NCBI GenBank assembly: GCA_964422615.1
Contig: CAYRBJ010000001.1
Span: forward strand, 62,001 to 126,000
DNA: 64,000 bases
Direction of reading: 5' to 3'
DNA from: DATLWN01 sp964422615
GTDB lineage: Bacteria; Pseudomonadota; Zetaproteobacteria; Mariprofundales; Mariprofundaceae
Part shown: one piece after another, positions 8,781 to 18,934 of the stretch
Layout of the letters: every line of letters starts with the position of its first letter
Numbering within the stretch: position 1 is the first letter of the stretch
Position numbers and translations under genes: made by a program
Notes under the pieces: model-generated
What the model saw: the letters and a program-made list of their open reading frames with translations, nothing else
Databases searched by the model: none
Told to the model about the DNA's origin: nothing

Positions 8781-9253
8781 CTTCGGCGCAGGCTGGACAA
8801 CAGCAGCAGCACCACGCCCACCGAGATGCAGGAATCGGCCACATTGAAGGCCGGCCAGGCGTAGGTCTTGCCTTCGATCACCACATACCACTGGATGAAA
8901 TCGACGACGTAGCCCTGATGAAAACGGTCCCAGATGTTGCCGGCCGCTCCGGCCAGGATCAGCACCAGCAGCCACGAGGTCGGGCCGGTGCTGTGGCGGT
9001 CCTTCAGCCACCACAGCAGCACGCCGAGGGCGATGCCGATGGTGACGCCGAGCAGCAGCCATGCCCGCCACGGGGTGGGCAGGTTGGCGAACATCGAGAA
9101 GGCTACGCCGGTGTTGTGGGCGCGCACGATATTGAAGAAGCCGGGGATGACGACGAACGGATGGAAGTCGGGGCGCTCGATCCACCATTTGCTCCACTGG
9201 TCGAGGCCGACCAGCAGCACGAACGTCAGCATCTGGGCTGTAGTGCGATTCAT
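8777..9253 (-). CDS. lspA: Lipoprotein signal peptidase
   Basis: Aspartyl protease of the inner membrane that cleaves signal peptides of diacylglyceryl-modified prolipoproteins. It has 158 residues, four membrane helices, and the two catalytic Asp motifs GNIWDRFHQG (about residue 105) and FNVADSCI (about 138). It begins within the ileS stop (4-bp overlap), the ileS-lspA order common in proteobacteria. The lipoprotein at 59.6 kb would be one substrate. Confidence 0.95.
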   Translation of the reverse strand: MNRTTAQMLTFVLLVGLDQWSKWWIERPDFHPFVVIPGFFNIVRAHNTGVAFSMFANLPTPWRAWLLLGVTIGIALGVLLWWLKDRHSTGPTSWLLVLILAGAAGNIWDRFHQGYVVDFIQWYVVIEGKTYAWPAFNVADSCISVGVVLLLLSSLRRR

Positions 9254-12039
9254 TTCGCTCCGGTCACGGCCTCAAGGCAGCGGCCGCACAATTCGTTGTG
9301 CTCGGCATGTTCCGGCGCGGCCGGCGTACCGACGATCCAGCAGCGCGGGCACTTGACGCCCGCGGCCTTGCTCACGCGCACGGCATCGCCTGCGGCGGGC
9401 ACCGCCCGGGCGACGATCAACAGCTGCTCCAGCGGCTCGCCCAGTTCCTCGGCGATGGAGCCGTCGAGGCCCGGAACCTCGACATGGGCGGCGATGGCGG
9501 CGCCGATGACGCCCTCCTTCTTCGCCTGATCGAGGGACGTGTTCACCTGCTCACGCAGGGCGAAGAAGCGCTCCCACGCGTCGCCGGGCACATCCACGTC
9601 CGTGGCATGCTGGAAGTCCTGCAGATGCACGCTTTCACTAGGGGTGCCCGGCAGGAACTCCCAGATGTCCTCGGCCGTGAACGGCAGGATCGGGGCGATT
9701 AGACGCACCAGCTGGTTGGCCAGGTCATACAACGTGGCCCGGGCCGAGCACCGGCGTGCCGAGCTCTCGGTATCGCAATACAGCCGGTCCTTGATCACGT
9801 CCAGATAGAAGCCGCCGAGGTCGACGGTGCAGAAGTTGTGGATCTCCTGGTGGATGCGGTGGAAGCGGTAGCTTTCGTATCCCTGGCGCACGGCAGCCGA
9901 TACCTGGGCCAGGCGGTGCAGCACCCAGCGGTCAAGTTCGGTGCGAGCCTGCAGCGGCACGGTGTCGGCTGCCGGGTCGAAACCATGCAGGCCGCCGAGC
10001 ATGAAGCGGATGGTGTTGCGGATGCGCCGGAAGCTCTCGGCCAGCTGCTTCAGGATATCCTGGGAGATATTGATGTCGGCTGAATAATCGCTGGCGGCGA
10101 CCCACAGGCGCAGGATGTCGGCACCCATCTGCTCCATGATCTTCTGCGGCGCGATGACATTGCCGCGCGACTTGGACATCTTGTTTCCCGAACTGTCGAA
10201 TACGAAGCCGTGCGTCAGCACGGCCTTGAACGGGGCGGTGCCGCGCGTGCCGACGGCCTCCAGCAATGAGGACTGGAACCAGCCGCGGTGCTGGTCCGAA
10301 CCTTCGAGGTACAGATCAGCCGGGCTGCCCAGCTCCTTGCGCTTCTCCAGCACGCAGGCATGGGTCGAGCCCGAGTCGAACCACACATCGAGGATGTCCG
10401 TCTCCTTGACGAATTCCCTGCCGCCGCAATGCGGGCAGCTGGCATCCGCAGGCAGAAAGTCGATGACGGGGCGGGCGAACCATACATCGGCGCCAGCCTC
10501 GGCCACGGCCTTGGCCACGTTTTCGATGACCTCGGGGGTGGTCACCGCATACGAATCGCAGGCGCCGCAGCGGACGACGGTGATCGGCACGCCCCAGTTG
10601 CGCTGGCGCGACACGCACCAGTCCGGGCGTGATTCGACCATCGAACGGATACGGTTGGCGCCCCATTCGGGGATGAAGCTCGTCTCCTCGATGGCCTGCA
10701 GCGCCTTGGCGCGCAGGTCGTTGGTGTCCATCGAGATGAACCATTGCGGCGTGGCGCGGAAGATCAGTGGCTTGTGGCAACGCCAGCAGTGCGGATAGGC
10801 GTGGCGGATCCGGCTGTCGGCGAGCAGCGAGCCGCCCTCACGCAGATGCTCGATGACCACGGCATTGGCCTTGAACACGTGCTGGCCGCCGACCACCGGC
10901 GTGTCCAGGCGGAATACCCCGCCGTCGTCGACCGGGTTGAATGCCGGCAGTCCGTATCTGCGGCCGATCTCGAAATCCTCCTGGCCGTGGCCGGGGGCGG
11001 TGTGCACGCAGCCGGTGCCGGCGTCGAGCGTCACGTGCTCGCCGACCAGGATCGGTGCGTCCTGCTCGAGGTAGGGGTGGCGGAAGCGGCGGTTCTCCAG
11101 CTGGGAGCCGCGGAAGCGCACCGCGACCTCCCCCCGGGCGCCGATGGCCTGCATGACGTCGGCGCGCAGGTCCTCGGCGACGATCAGGATCTCGCCTGCC
11201 TCCAGGTTCTCGTTGCCGCCCGTCTCGGCGATGCGCACGGCGGCGTATTCGATGTTCGCGCCCAGGGCCACGGCCAGGTTGGCCGGGATGGTCCACGGCG
11301 TCGTCGTCCAGATGACGACGGAGATCTTGCCGGCCAGCGCCGGGTCGATGTCGGTCAGGTCCTCGCCGGCGGCGAACTTGACGTAGATCGAGTGCGAGGT
11401 GTGCTCCTCGTACTCGACCTCGGCCTCGGCCAGCGCCGTGCGGTCGTTGACGCACCAGTGCACGGGCTTGGCGCCCTTGTACAGGCCGCCGTTGGCCAGA
11501 AAGCGCCCGACCTCGCGCACGGTGTTGGCCTCGAACGTGAAGTCCATCGTCACGTAGGGGTTCTGCCAGTCGCCCATGACGCCGAGGCGCTGGAATTCCG
11601 CGCGCTGCACGTCCAGCCATTCGGCGGCGTAGTCGCGGCAGGCGGCGCGGAACTCGGAGGCCGGGATGTCCTCCTTGGCGCGCTTCTGTTTGGCGAACTT
11701 CTCCTCGACCTTCAGCTCGATCGGCAGGCCGTGGCAGTCCCAGCCCGGCACGTACGGGGCATCGAAGCCCATCATGCTGCGCGAGCGCACGACGATGTCT
11801 TTCAGCACCTTGTTGACGGCGTGGCCGATGTGAATGTTGCCATTGGCGTACGGCGGTCCGTCATGAAGCACGAAGCGCGGGGCGCCGTGGCGCTTGGCGC
11901 GCAGCTTCCCGTACAGGTCCTGCTCTTGCCACTCGGTCAGTCGCTTCGGCTCGGCCTGCGGCAGGTTGCCGCGCATCGGCATCTCCGTGGTCGGCAGGAA
12001 CACGGTGGGTTTGTAATCGAACGTGGGCTTGTCTGACAT
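9250..12039 (-). CDS. ileS: Isoleucyl-tRNA synthetase
   Basis: Class I aminoacyl-tRNA synthetase of 929 residues, the usual bacterial length. The HIGH motif is in GNIHIGHAVNK (about residue 68), the editing (CP1) domain lies in the middle, and KMSKS is in GNKMSKSRGN (about 600). A C-terminal zinc finger CPRCW...CGRC is near 895-920. It is the head gene of the ileS-lspA-transporter operon. An 86-bp spacer separates it from ribF, with no obvious terminator in between. Confidence 0.97.
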   Translation of the reverse strand: MSDKPTFDYKPTVFLPTTEMPMRGNLPQAEPKRLTEWQEQDLYGKLRAKRHGAPRFVLHDGPPYANGNIHIGHAVNKVLKDIVVRSRSMMGFDAPYVPGWDCHGLPIELKVEEKFAKQKRAKEDIPASEFRAACRDYAAEWLDVQRAEFQRLGVMGDWQNPYVTMDFTFEANTVREVGRFLANGGLYKGAKPVHWCVNDRTALAEAEVEYEEHTSHSIYVKFAAGEDLTDIDPALAGKISVVIWTTTPWTIPANLAVALGANIEYAAVRIAETGGNENLEAGEILIVAEDLRADVMQAIGARGEVAVRFRGSQLENRRFRHPYLEQDAPILVGEHVTLDAGTGCVHTAPGHGQEDFEIGRRYGLPAFNPVDDGGVFRLDTPVVGGQHVFKANAVVIEHLREGGSLLADSRIRHAYPHCWRCHKPLIFRATPQWFISMDTNDLRAKALQAIEETSFIPEWGANRIRSMVESRPDWCVSRQRNWGVPITVVRCGACDSYAVTTPEVIENVAKAVAEAGADVWFARPVIDFLPADASCPHCGGREFVKETDILDVWFDSGSTHACVLEKRKELGSPADLYLEGSDQHRGWFQSSLLEAVGTRGTAPFKAVLTHGFVFDSSGNKMSKSRGNVIAPQKIMEQMGADILRLWVAASDYSADINISQDILKQLAESFRRIRNTIRFMLGGLHGFDPAADTVPLQARTELDRWVLHRLAQVSAAVRQGYESYRFHRIHQEIHNFCTVDLGGFYLDVIKDRLYCDTESSARRCSARATLYDLANQLVRLIAPILPFTAEDIWEFLPGTPSESVHLQDFQHATDVDVPGDAWERFFALREQVNTSLDQAKKEGVIGAAIAAHVEVPGLDGSIAEELGEPLEQLLIVARAVPAAGDAVRVSKAAGVKCPRCWIVGTPAAPEHAEHNELCGRCLEAVTGAK

Positions 12040-12125
12040 GCGGTCTATCCGGATTCCTTTATCGGCGGGGTCTGGTCAACGGCTGCGAAGCATAAGCAAA
12101 AGCATGCGCCTTGTCCCACCGTCGT

Positions 12126-13070
12126 CTATGTCTCTGCGAGGATGCGGCGGGCCGCATCGCAGTCCTCGGAGATCTGTCGCGCCAGCTCGTCGGCGTCCTT
12201 GAAGGCGCGATCCTCGCGGATGCGGTGCACGAAGTTGACCTCGATGCGCTTGTGGTACAGGTCCGGGCTATCGTCGAACACGTGCGCCTCCAGGATCAGT
12301 GTGCGCCCCTGGAAGGTCGGGCGGTAGCCGAGATAGGCGGCGCCGTCCCAGCGCTTCTCCCCGCCGACGAAATCGGTACAGCGTACGCGCACGGCATAGA
12401 TGCCGGCCGGCGGATGCGCCAGCTCCGCCACGTCGATGTTGGCGGTGGGAAAGCCCATGGCGCGCCCGCGCTGCCAGCCGGGCCCGACATGGCCGGAGAT
12501 CGTGTACGGGCGGCCGAGCAGCTCGCCGGCGAGTTGGAAATCGGCGGCCTCGATGGCCGAGCGGATGCGCGTCGAGGACACGACGGCCCCGTGCATCTCG
12601 AAGGCGGTGGCCTCGCTGACCGTGAAGTCCATGGTTTCGCTGAGCCGACGCATCAGATCGGCATGGCCCTGGCGGTCATGGCCGAAGGCGAAATCGTAGC
12701 CGACGTGGATGTGCTTGAAGCCGAGGGACTCGTGCAGGGTGCGGGCGAAGCGCTCCGCCGGCCAGGCGGCGAGCTCGCGGTTGAAATGAAGCAGCAGCAC
12801 CGCATCCATGCCGGCCTCGGTCAGGTGCTCCAGGCGCTCGTGCAGATGGCACAGCCGGCGCGGCGACTCCTCCGGGTACAGCACGGCGCGCGGATGCGGC
12901 TCGAAGGTGACGGCCACGGCCGGACCATGGACGGCCTCGGCGTGGGCGCGCAGCTCGGCCAGCACCTGCCGGTGCCCCAGGTGCACGCCGTCGAAATTGC
13001 CGACGGTGACGGCGCCGCCATGCAGGGATTCGGTGGCCTCGGCGGCCTGCCAGGAGCGGAGGATTTGCAT
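12126..13070 (-). CDS. ribF: Bifunctional riboflavin kinase/FAD synthetase
   Basis: Converts riboflavin to FMN and then FAD. The 314-residue protein has the N-terminal nucleotidyltransferase motif VGNFDGVHLGH (about residues 23-33) and the C-terminal flavokinase domain from about residue 185, with GRAMGFPTANI. The ATG at 13070 (MQILRSW) was chosen over one 36 bp upstream because RibF proteins begin this close to the GNFDGVH motif; neither start has a good ribosome site. It lies just upstream of ileS, the frequent ribF-ileS-lspA order. Confidence 0.95.
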   Translation of the reverse strand: MQILRSWQAAEATESLHGGAVTVGNFDGVHLGHRQVLAELRAHAEAVHGPAVAVTFEPHPRAVLYPEESPRRLCHLHERLEHLTEAGMDAVLLLHFNRELAAWPAERFARTLHESLGFKHIHVGYDFAFGHDRQGHADLMRRLSETMDFTVSEATAFEMHGAVVSSTRIRSAIEAADFQLAGELLGRPYTISGHVGPGWQRGRAMGFPTANIDVAELAHPPAGIYAVRVRCTDFVGGEKRWDGAAYLGYRPTFQGRTLILEAHVFDDSPDLYHKRIEVNFVHRIREDRAFKDADELARQISEDCDAARRILAET

Positions 13071-13181
13071 GGCGGCAAGCCTAGCAGCGGCGAATGTCAC
13101 GTCCATGCGCGAAAAGGGGTCAAAGTGCGCCCGGAATCAGGCAGCATGGGTCGCCGGTTGCCGTTATCCCAGGAGTTGCCG

Positions 13182-13796
13182 ATGATCCTCGATCTCGATG
13201 CGTTGACCCCGAGCCAGACCTATTTTCAGATGATCCAGACCCTGATCCCGCGCCCGATCGCCTGGGTGCTGTCGGAGCATGCGAACGGCCGCCTGAATCT
13301 GGCGCCGTTCTCGTATTTCACGGCCGTGTGCGCCGAACCGCCGCTGGTGCTGATCTCGGTCGGGCACAAGCCGGACGGTTCTCTGAAGGATACGCGCGTC
13401 AACATCGAGGACCGGGATGATTTCGTCATCCATATCGCCCATCGCGAGATGTTGCAGGCGATGAACGCCAGCTCCGCCACCCTGCCGGCCGGGGAGTCCG
13501 AGATCGAGCAGACCGGGCTGGAGACAGTGCCGTTTGAAGGCTCCAGGCTGCCGAGACTGGCCGCGGCGCGCGTGGCCTATGCCTGTGAACGCTACGAGAT
13601 CCGGGAGATCGGGCCGTCAAAGCAGTCGCTGATCATCGGCCGGGTGAAGCATATCTACATCGACGATGCCATCGTCGATGTGTCGGTCGAGGGCCGGATC
13701 AAGGTCGATGCGGAAGGTCTTGATCCAATCGCCAGACTGGGCGGCAGCGAGTTTGCGATGCTCAGTGAGGTGATCCGCCTGAAGCGTCCGGCCTAG
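13182..13796 (+). CDS. Flavin reductase-like FMN-binding protein
   Basis: A 204-residue protein of the flavin reductase/DIM6-NTAB split-barrel family. Recognisable parts are RPIAWVLS, NLAPFSYFTAVCAEPPLVLISVG and DTRVNIE, which make the FMN pocket. The ATG at 13182 follows AGGAG by six bases, and the open frame upstream of it is chance read-through. Divergent from ribF, it is a plausible user of FMN, but the physiological substrate is unknown. Its stop overlaps the convergent DUF2238 gene by 4 bp. Confidence 0.85.
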   Translation: MILDLDALTPSQTYFQMIQTLIPRPIAWVLSEHANGRLNLAPFSYFTAVCAEPPLVLISVGHKPDGSLKDTRVNIEDRDDFVIHIAHREMLQAMNASSATLPAGESEIEQTGLETVPFEGSRLPRLAAARVAYACERYEIREIGPSKQSLIIGRVKHIYIDDAIVDVSVEGRIKVDAEGLDPIARLGGSEFAMLSEVIRLKRPA

Positions 13797-14413
13797 ACTT
13801 TCACTTTTCCCATCGAACGGTCGTGGATGCGGCTGAGCAATAACAGACTGATCAGGGCACCGACCAGGGCCGTGAGCATGTCCCACTGCGTATCCCACGG
13901 ATCGCCCTGCGTGGCCAGGAAGGCCACCGCCTCGTCGCCGGTGGACACCGCCACCCGCCATTCGATCAGCTCGTAGCAGGCGCTGATGGCCAGGCAGATG
14001 CTGGTGACGATGAAGAACAGCCATTTTCCGCGCACCAGCGGCGAACGGCGCAGCAGGATCTCGCGCGCGATGATGGCCGGGAAGAAGCCCTGGGCGAAAT
14101 GTCCGAGGCGGTCGTAGTCGTTGCGCACCAGGCCGATGTGATCGTCGCGCAGCCAGTTGAACAGCGGCACCTCGGCGTAGGTGTAATGGCCGCCGACCAT
14201 CAGCACCATGCTGTGCAAAAGGATGGCCAGGTAGGCGAGATCGGACAGTTTAAAGCGCGTGTAGGTGGCGGCGACGATACTGATGCCGATCAGCGCCGGC
14301 AGCACCTCCAGCACCCAGGTGAACAAATCCTTCGGATGCCAGGCCGACCAGCCCAGTGCCGCGGCGAACACGGTCAGCATGGCCCAGTGCCGCCATGGCA
14401 GGCCGACGATCAC
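13793..14413 (-). CDS. DUF2238 (YjdF-type) membrane protein
   Basis: Inner-membrane protein of 206 residues with about six helices. The conserved signature HYTYAEVPLFNWL...NDYDRLGHFAQGF identifies the YjdF/DUF2238 family, whose function is unknown. It starts within the folA stop (4-bp overlap), so the two are co-transcribed leftward. Nothing links it mechanistically to folate. Confidence 0.85.
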   Translation of the reverse strand: MIVGLPWRHWAMLTVFAAALGWSAWHPKDLFTWVLEVLPALIGISIVAATYTRFKLSDLAYLAILLHSMVLMVGGHYTYAEVPLFNWLRDDHIGLVRNDYDRLGHFAQGFFPAIIAREILLRRSPLVRGKWLFFIVTSICLAISACYELIEWRVAVSTGDEAVAFLATQGDPWDTQWDMLTALVGALISLLLLSRIHDRSMGKVKV

Positions 14414-14907
14414 TTTTGCGCGCGCTCCATGGTCACGAAGGTGTAGTCGTAGCGGTTGGCCTCATCGGCCTTGTGGAACTGGCGCGCGGCCTCCTTCCAC
14501 TTGCCGACGCCGAAGGCCGGGAAGTAGATGTCGCCCTCGATCTCGGCGTGCACCAGCGTCATGTACATGCGTGTTACCTTCGGAAAGAATAGTGCATAGA
14601 TGTCGGCGCCGCCGATGATCATCACCTCGCTGTTGTCGGGGACGACGCTTTCGAGCTCCTCCGGGGAGTGGATGACGGCGCAACCGTCGGCGGTGTAATC
14701 CTCCTGGCGGGTCAGCACGATGTTCTGGCGCCCGGGCAGCGGGCGGCCGATGTCGTCAAAGTTGCGGCGGCCCATGACGATCGGATGCCCCATCGTCGTT
14801 TCCTTGAAATGTTTCAGGTCGGCCGGCAGGTGCCAGGGCAGCGAGCCCTCGCGCCCGATGACGCGATTCTCGCTCATGGCCACGATCAGCGAGTACGAAA
14901 TGCTCAT
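14410..14907 (-). CDS. folA: Dihydrofolate reductase
   Basis: NADPH-dependent reductase that regenerates tetrahydrofolate for thymidylate, purine and Met synthesis. The 165-residue protein has the substrate loop NRVIGREGSLPWHLPADLKHF, the active-site acid at the ADLKHFK helix, GRRNFDDIGRPLPGR and the NADPH loop IIGGADIY. The ATG at 14907 (MSISYSLIVAMSENRVIG) follows a GGAAG by ten bases. thyA, its metabolic partner, is 4 kb to the right in a separate unit. Confidence 0.95.
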   Translation of the reverse strand: MSISYSLIVAMSENRVIGREGSLPWHLPADLKHFKETTMGHPIVMGRRNFDDIGRPLPGRQNIVLTRQEDYTADGCAVIHSPEELESVVPDNSEVMIIGGADIYALFFPKVTRMYMTLVHAEIEGDIYFPAFGVGKWKEAARQFHKADEANRYDYTFVTMERAQK

Positions 14908-14931
14908 GCCCGGCATGCTTCCGGGCGAATT

Positions 14932-14980
14932 CCGCAAAGGCAAGCGCGGCGTGTCCCCCGCTGCCGGATTGCATCACCCG
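14932..14980 (+). repeat. 49-bp imperfect direct repeat flanking katG, copy A
   Basis: Matches 17329-17377 at 40 of 49 positions with no gap, by hand alignment. Shared blocks include GGCAAGC, TCCCC and CGGATTGC. It lies between folA and katG. A dispersed intergenic repeat or remnant duplication is the simplest reading. Confidence 0.55.
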
Positions 14981-15069
14981 CCGCGGCGCGCTTCGGCGTT
15001 GAAAAGCCATCAATATGTTCGAGCCCCGTTGGGCAAATGGCCGCCGGAAGGGCTATACATAGGTTTCCA

Positions 15070-15089
15070 GCTCAAAAACATTCTTGAGC
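15070..15089 (+). promoter_or_regulatory. Inverted repeat just upstream of katG ribosome site
   Basis: GCTCAA and TTGAGC separated by 8 bases, ending a few bases before the GGAGG of katG, with a TATACA-like -10 at 15054-15059. Position and symmetry suit an operator for a peroxide or iron regulator. The bases do not match a textbook OxyR or Fur box well, so the regulator is unknown. Confidence 0.4.
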
Positions 15090-15107
15090 ACGGAAGGAGG
15101 TCACGCC

Positions 15108-17288
<2,181 letters not shown>

Positions 17289-17328
17289 GCCTGGCCCTAC
17301 CTCCGCGGGCGGTCAGGATTCCGGCCGC

Positions 17329-17377
17329 CCGCAATGGCAAGCACGGCATATCCCCTGCGGGCGGATTGCCTCACCTG
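17329..17377 (+). repeat. 49-bp imperfect direct repeat flanking katG, copy B
   Basis: Second copy of the 14932-14980 element, beginning about 40 bases after the katG stop. Its core TATCCCCTGCG recurs at about 39812-39822 upstream of purH, which suggests a small dispersed repeat family rather than a feature of katG itself. Confidence 0.55.
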
Positions 17378-17437
17378 TGAGGAGGTGATTTGCCATTTCC
17401 AATATCCCATCTATGGTTGCATAACCATGGAGGATAC

Positions 17438-17539
17438 ATGGGAAATTGCCGATCCAATCGGATTCAGACAACCATATTAGACACCATTTTGGTGTCTAAT
17501 ATATGTTATGTGCTGAATGATCCGGAGATGTCATCATGA
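17438..17539 (+). CDS. Possible short leader ORF (33 codons)
   Basis: The ATG at 17438 follows GGAGG by four bases. The frame reads MGNCRSNRIQ... through the hairpin and across the proposed cassette boundary. It stops at a TGA that overlaps the ATG of the next ORF (17536). The geometry recalls the short attI-borne ORF that helps translate the first cassette in class 1 integrons. There is no homology evidence and chance is quite possible. Confidence 0.25.
   Translation: MGNCRSNRIQTTILDTILVSNICYVLNDPEMSS
17474..17502. repeat. Perfect 13-bp inverted repeat (hairpin) at the edge of the cassette
   Basis: Arms ATATTAGACACCA and TGGTGTCTAATAT with a 3-base loop, AT-rich in a GC-rich genome. It ends two bases before the proposed cassette boundary at 17504/17505. 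It could be an operator, a transcript end or part of the recombination target. It has no T tract on either strand, so it is not called a terminator. Confidence 0.7.
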
Positions 17540-17916
17540 ATTTAGAAGAATTTGTGCAGGTATCGCTATAACAAATTATCTCTGGCGTTAAGAAAGCACA
17601 GGAAAGTACTAAGCTGCAAAGCAAGCATTCGAGCGAAGCCGATCTTATAAATCCCGCCATTATGTATAGTGCTGATTCGGCACCAAAAGGGAAGTATTTC
17701 GCAACCATGGAACGCAACCTTGTTCACTTCGTGGAGTTTGATGTTGCCGTTTCAGCAGATAGTTCAACTGAGGCAAAAGGTGGATTTAGTCTAAAGGTTG
17801 CGGGGGTGGGGGGAGTGGAAGCCGGCGCAGGCGGATCAGAAAAGTCTTCAAGCATTAGTCGGGTTAAATTCAATGTGCCAATTCAGCTGCCGAAGTCTGA
17901 TGACGAAAGCACATAA
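17536..17916 (+). pseudogene. Integron-cassette ORF with in-frame stop, unknown function
   Basis: The frame starts MNLEEFVQVSL, meets TAA at codon 12 (17569-17571), then continues in the same frame as QIISGVKKAQESTKL... to a TAA at 17914-17916. Both sides fit one 126-codon protein: an N-terminal amphipathic helix, then a beta-rich part with VEFDVAVSA and SRVKFNVPIQLP. I recall small accessory-region proteins with this N-terminal helix pattern and SRxKFxVP ending but cannot name the family. GGAG lies eight bases before the ATG. Base composition is AT-richer than neighbours, and the attC site directly after it marks it as a mobile cassette. Nonsense mutation, sequencing error, or reinitiation (for instance at ATG 17662) are all possible. 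Confidence 0.7.
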
Positions 17917-17973
17917 CAAGGCCGCTCCAGCCGACGCGCCAAAGGCGCGCGCGGCTGAGCGGCAACGTTAGGC
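17911..17973 (+). mobile_element. attC recombination site (59-base-element type) of a solitary integron cassette
   Basis: It opens with ATAACAAGG, overlapping the ORF stop, and closes with the core GTTAGGC (17967-17973). The inner arms GCCGCTCCAGCCG and CGGCTGAGCGGC pair except for one unpaired C, the extrahelical base typical of attC. The centre folds as GCGCC-AAA-GGCGC. This is the standard single-strand-recognised attC layout. A cassette would run from about 17505 (TTATGT, an imperfect TTRRRY) to 17967. No integrase or second attC was seen in the window. Confidence 0.85.
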
Positions 17974-18037
17974 GTGTGATGCCGGTCGAATGATGGTCGT
18001 TGGAGCCGATGTGTTGGGTCGTTAGACTGAACCGATC

Positions 18038-18430
18038 ATGCAGATCAGTACCGATTCACGAAGCTATTACGAGCGTATCGGCGGCGAGGACGGTGTGCGC
18101 CGGCTGGTGCACCGTTTCTACGAGATCATGGATACGCTGCCCGAGGCGGCCGGCATCCGCGCGTTGCACAAGGACCTGCCGGGGGCCGAGCAGAAGCTGT
18201 TCATGTTTCTAAGCGGCTGGATGGGCGGGCCGCCGTTGTATACGGAGCAGTACGGTCATCCCAGGCTGCGCATGCGCCACATGCCATTCCCCATCGCAGA
18301 GTCCGAGCGCGATCAGTGGATGACCTGCATGACCCATGCGCTGGACGAGACGGTGGACGATGCGGCGCTGCGCGAGGAGTTGAAGGACGCTTTTTACAAG
18401 ATCGCCGATTTCATGCGCAACCAGCCCTGA
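18038..18430 (+). CDS. Group II truncated haemoglobin
   Basis: A 130-residue 2-on-2 globin that binds haem and probably O2 or NO. The family pattern is clear: YYERIGGEDGVRRLVHRFYEIMD near the start, LSGWMGGPPLYTEQYGHPRLRMRHMPFPI around residues 58-86 with the proximal His in LRMRH, and the conserved Trp in DQWMTCM. The ATG at 18038 lacks a strong ribosome site but matches the family length. It stands immediately right of the cassette. A role in NO or peroxide defence next to katG is suggestive only. Confidence 0.9.
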   Translation: MQISTDSRSYYERIGGEDGVRRLVHRFYEIMDTLPEAAGIRALHKDLPGAEQKLFMFLSGWMGGPPLYTEQYGHPRLRMRHMPFPIAESERDQWMTCMTHALDETVDDAALREELKDAFYKIADFMRNQP

Positions 18431-18481
18431 GGGATCGCCCCCGAACTTGAGCCATGCACAAAACCGGGCCATGCTGGTTTT

Positions 18482-18922
18482 ATGAGCAACGCTCCGCGCG
18501 CCGTCGTTACCCGTATCGCCATCCTTTTGCTGCTGACCTGCGCCGGCTCCTTTGCCTGGGAGACGGCCAACAACGCCGGCGCGCAGCATGTGATCGGCAA
18601 GGTGGTCGGCGTCCGGCAGGTGCTGGCCGGCAGAGGTGGCGACAGCAAGGAATTCACCATCCGCTATCGCTGGCAGGGCAAGGCGCATGACCTGGTCACC
18701 CGGCGCGGCATCCTGGATGCGTTCGGGACGCTCAGTGAATTGAAGACGGGCGACAGCGTGGGCCTGGCCGTGCGTCCGGATGCGCCGGACCGGGCGATGC
18801 TGGATACGGTCAGCGGGCGTTACGGCATCACGCTCAGCTTCGCGGCCCTGACGGCGATCTTCGTCGGGGCGCTGGCGTTTCTGGCCTTCACCGGCCGGTT
18901 ACCGCCGTCCGGCGAGCGATAG
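18482..18922 (+). CDS. DUF3592-like membrane-anchored protein
   Basis: A 146-residue protein with one N-terminal hydrophobic helix (about residues 9-26), a soluble beta-rich middle containing GKVVGVRQVLAG and FTIRYRWQGKAH, and a C-terminal helix (about 115-137). This is the layout of DUF3592 proteins, whose function is unknown. It follows the globin by 51 bp on the same strand and ends 12 bp from the convergent thyA. Confidence 0.6.
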   Translation: MSNAPRAVVTRIAILLLLTCAGSFAWETANNAGAQHVIGKVVGVRQVLAGRGGDSKEFTIRYRWQGKAHDLVTRRGILDAFGTLSELKTGDSVGLAVRPDAPDRAMLDTVSGRYGITLSFAALTAIFVGALAFLAFTGRLPPSGER

Positions 18923-18934
18923 GCTTCGGCCCTT

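Noticed and set aside
17289..17332. Rho-independent terminator after katG
   Set aside because: GCGGGCGG/CCGCCCGC forms a stem (17305-17332), but the loop is 12 bases and no T run follows; noted only as a hairpin.
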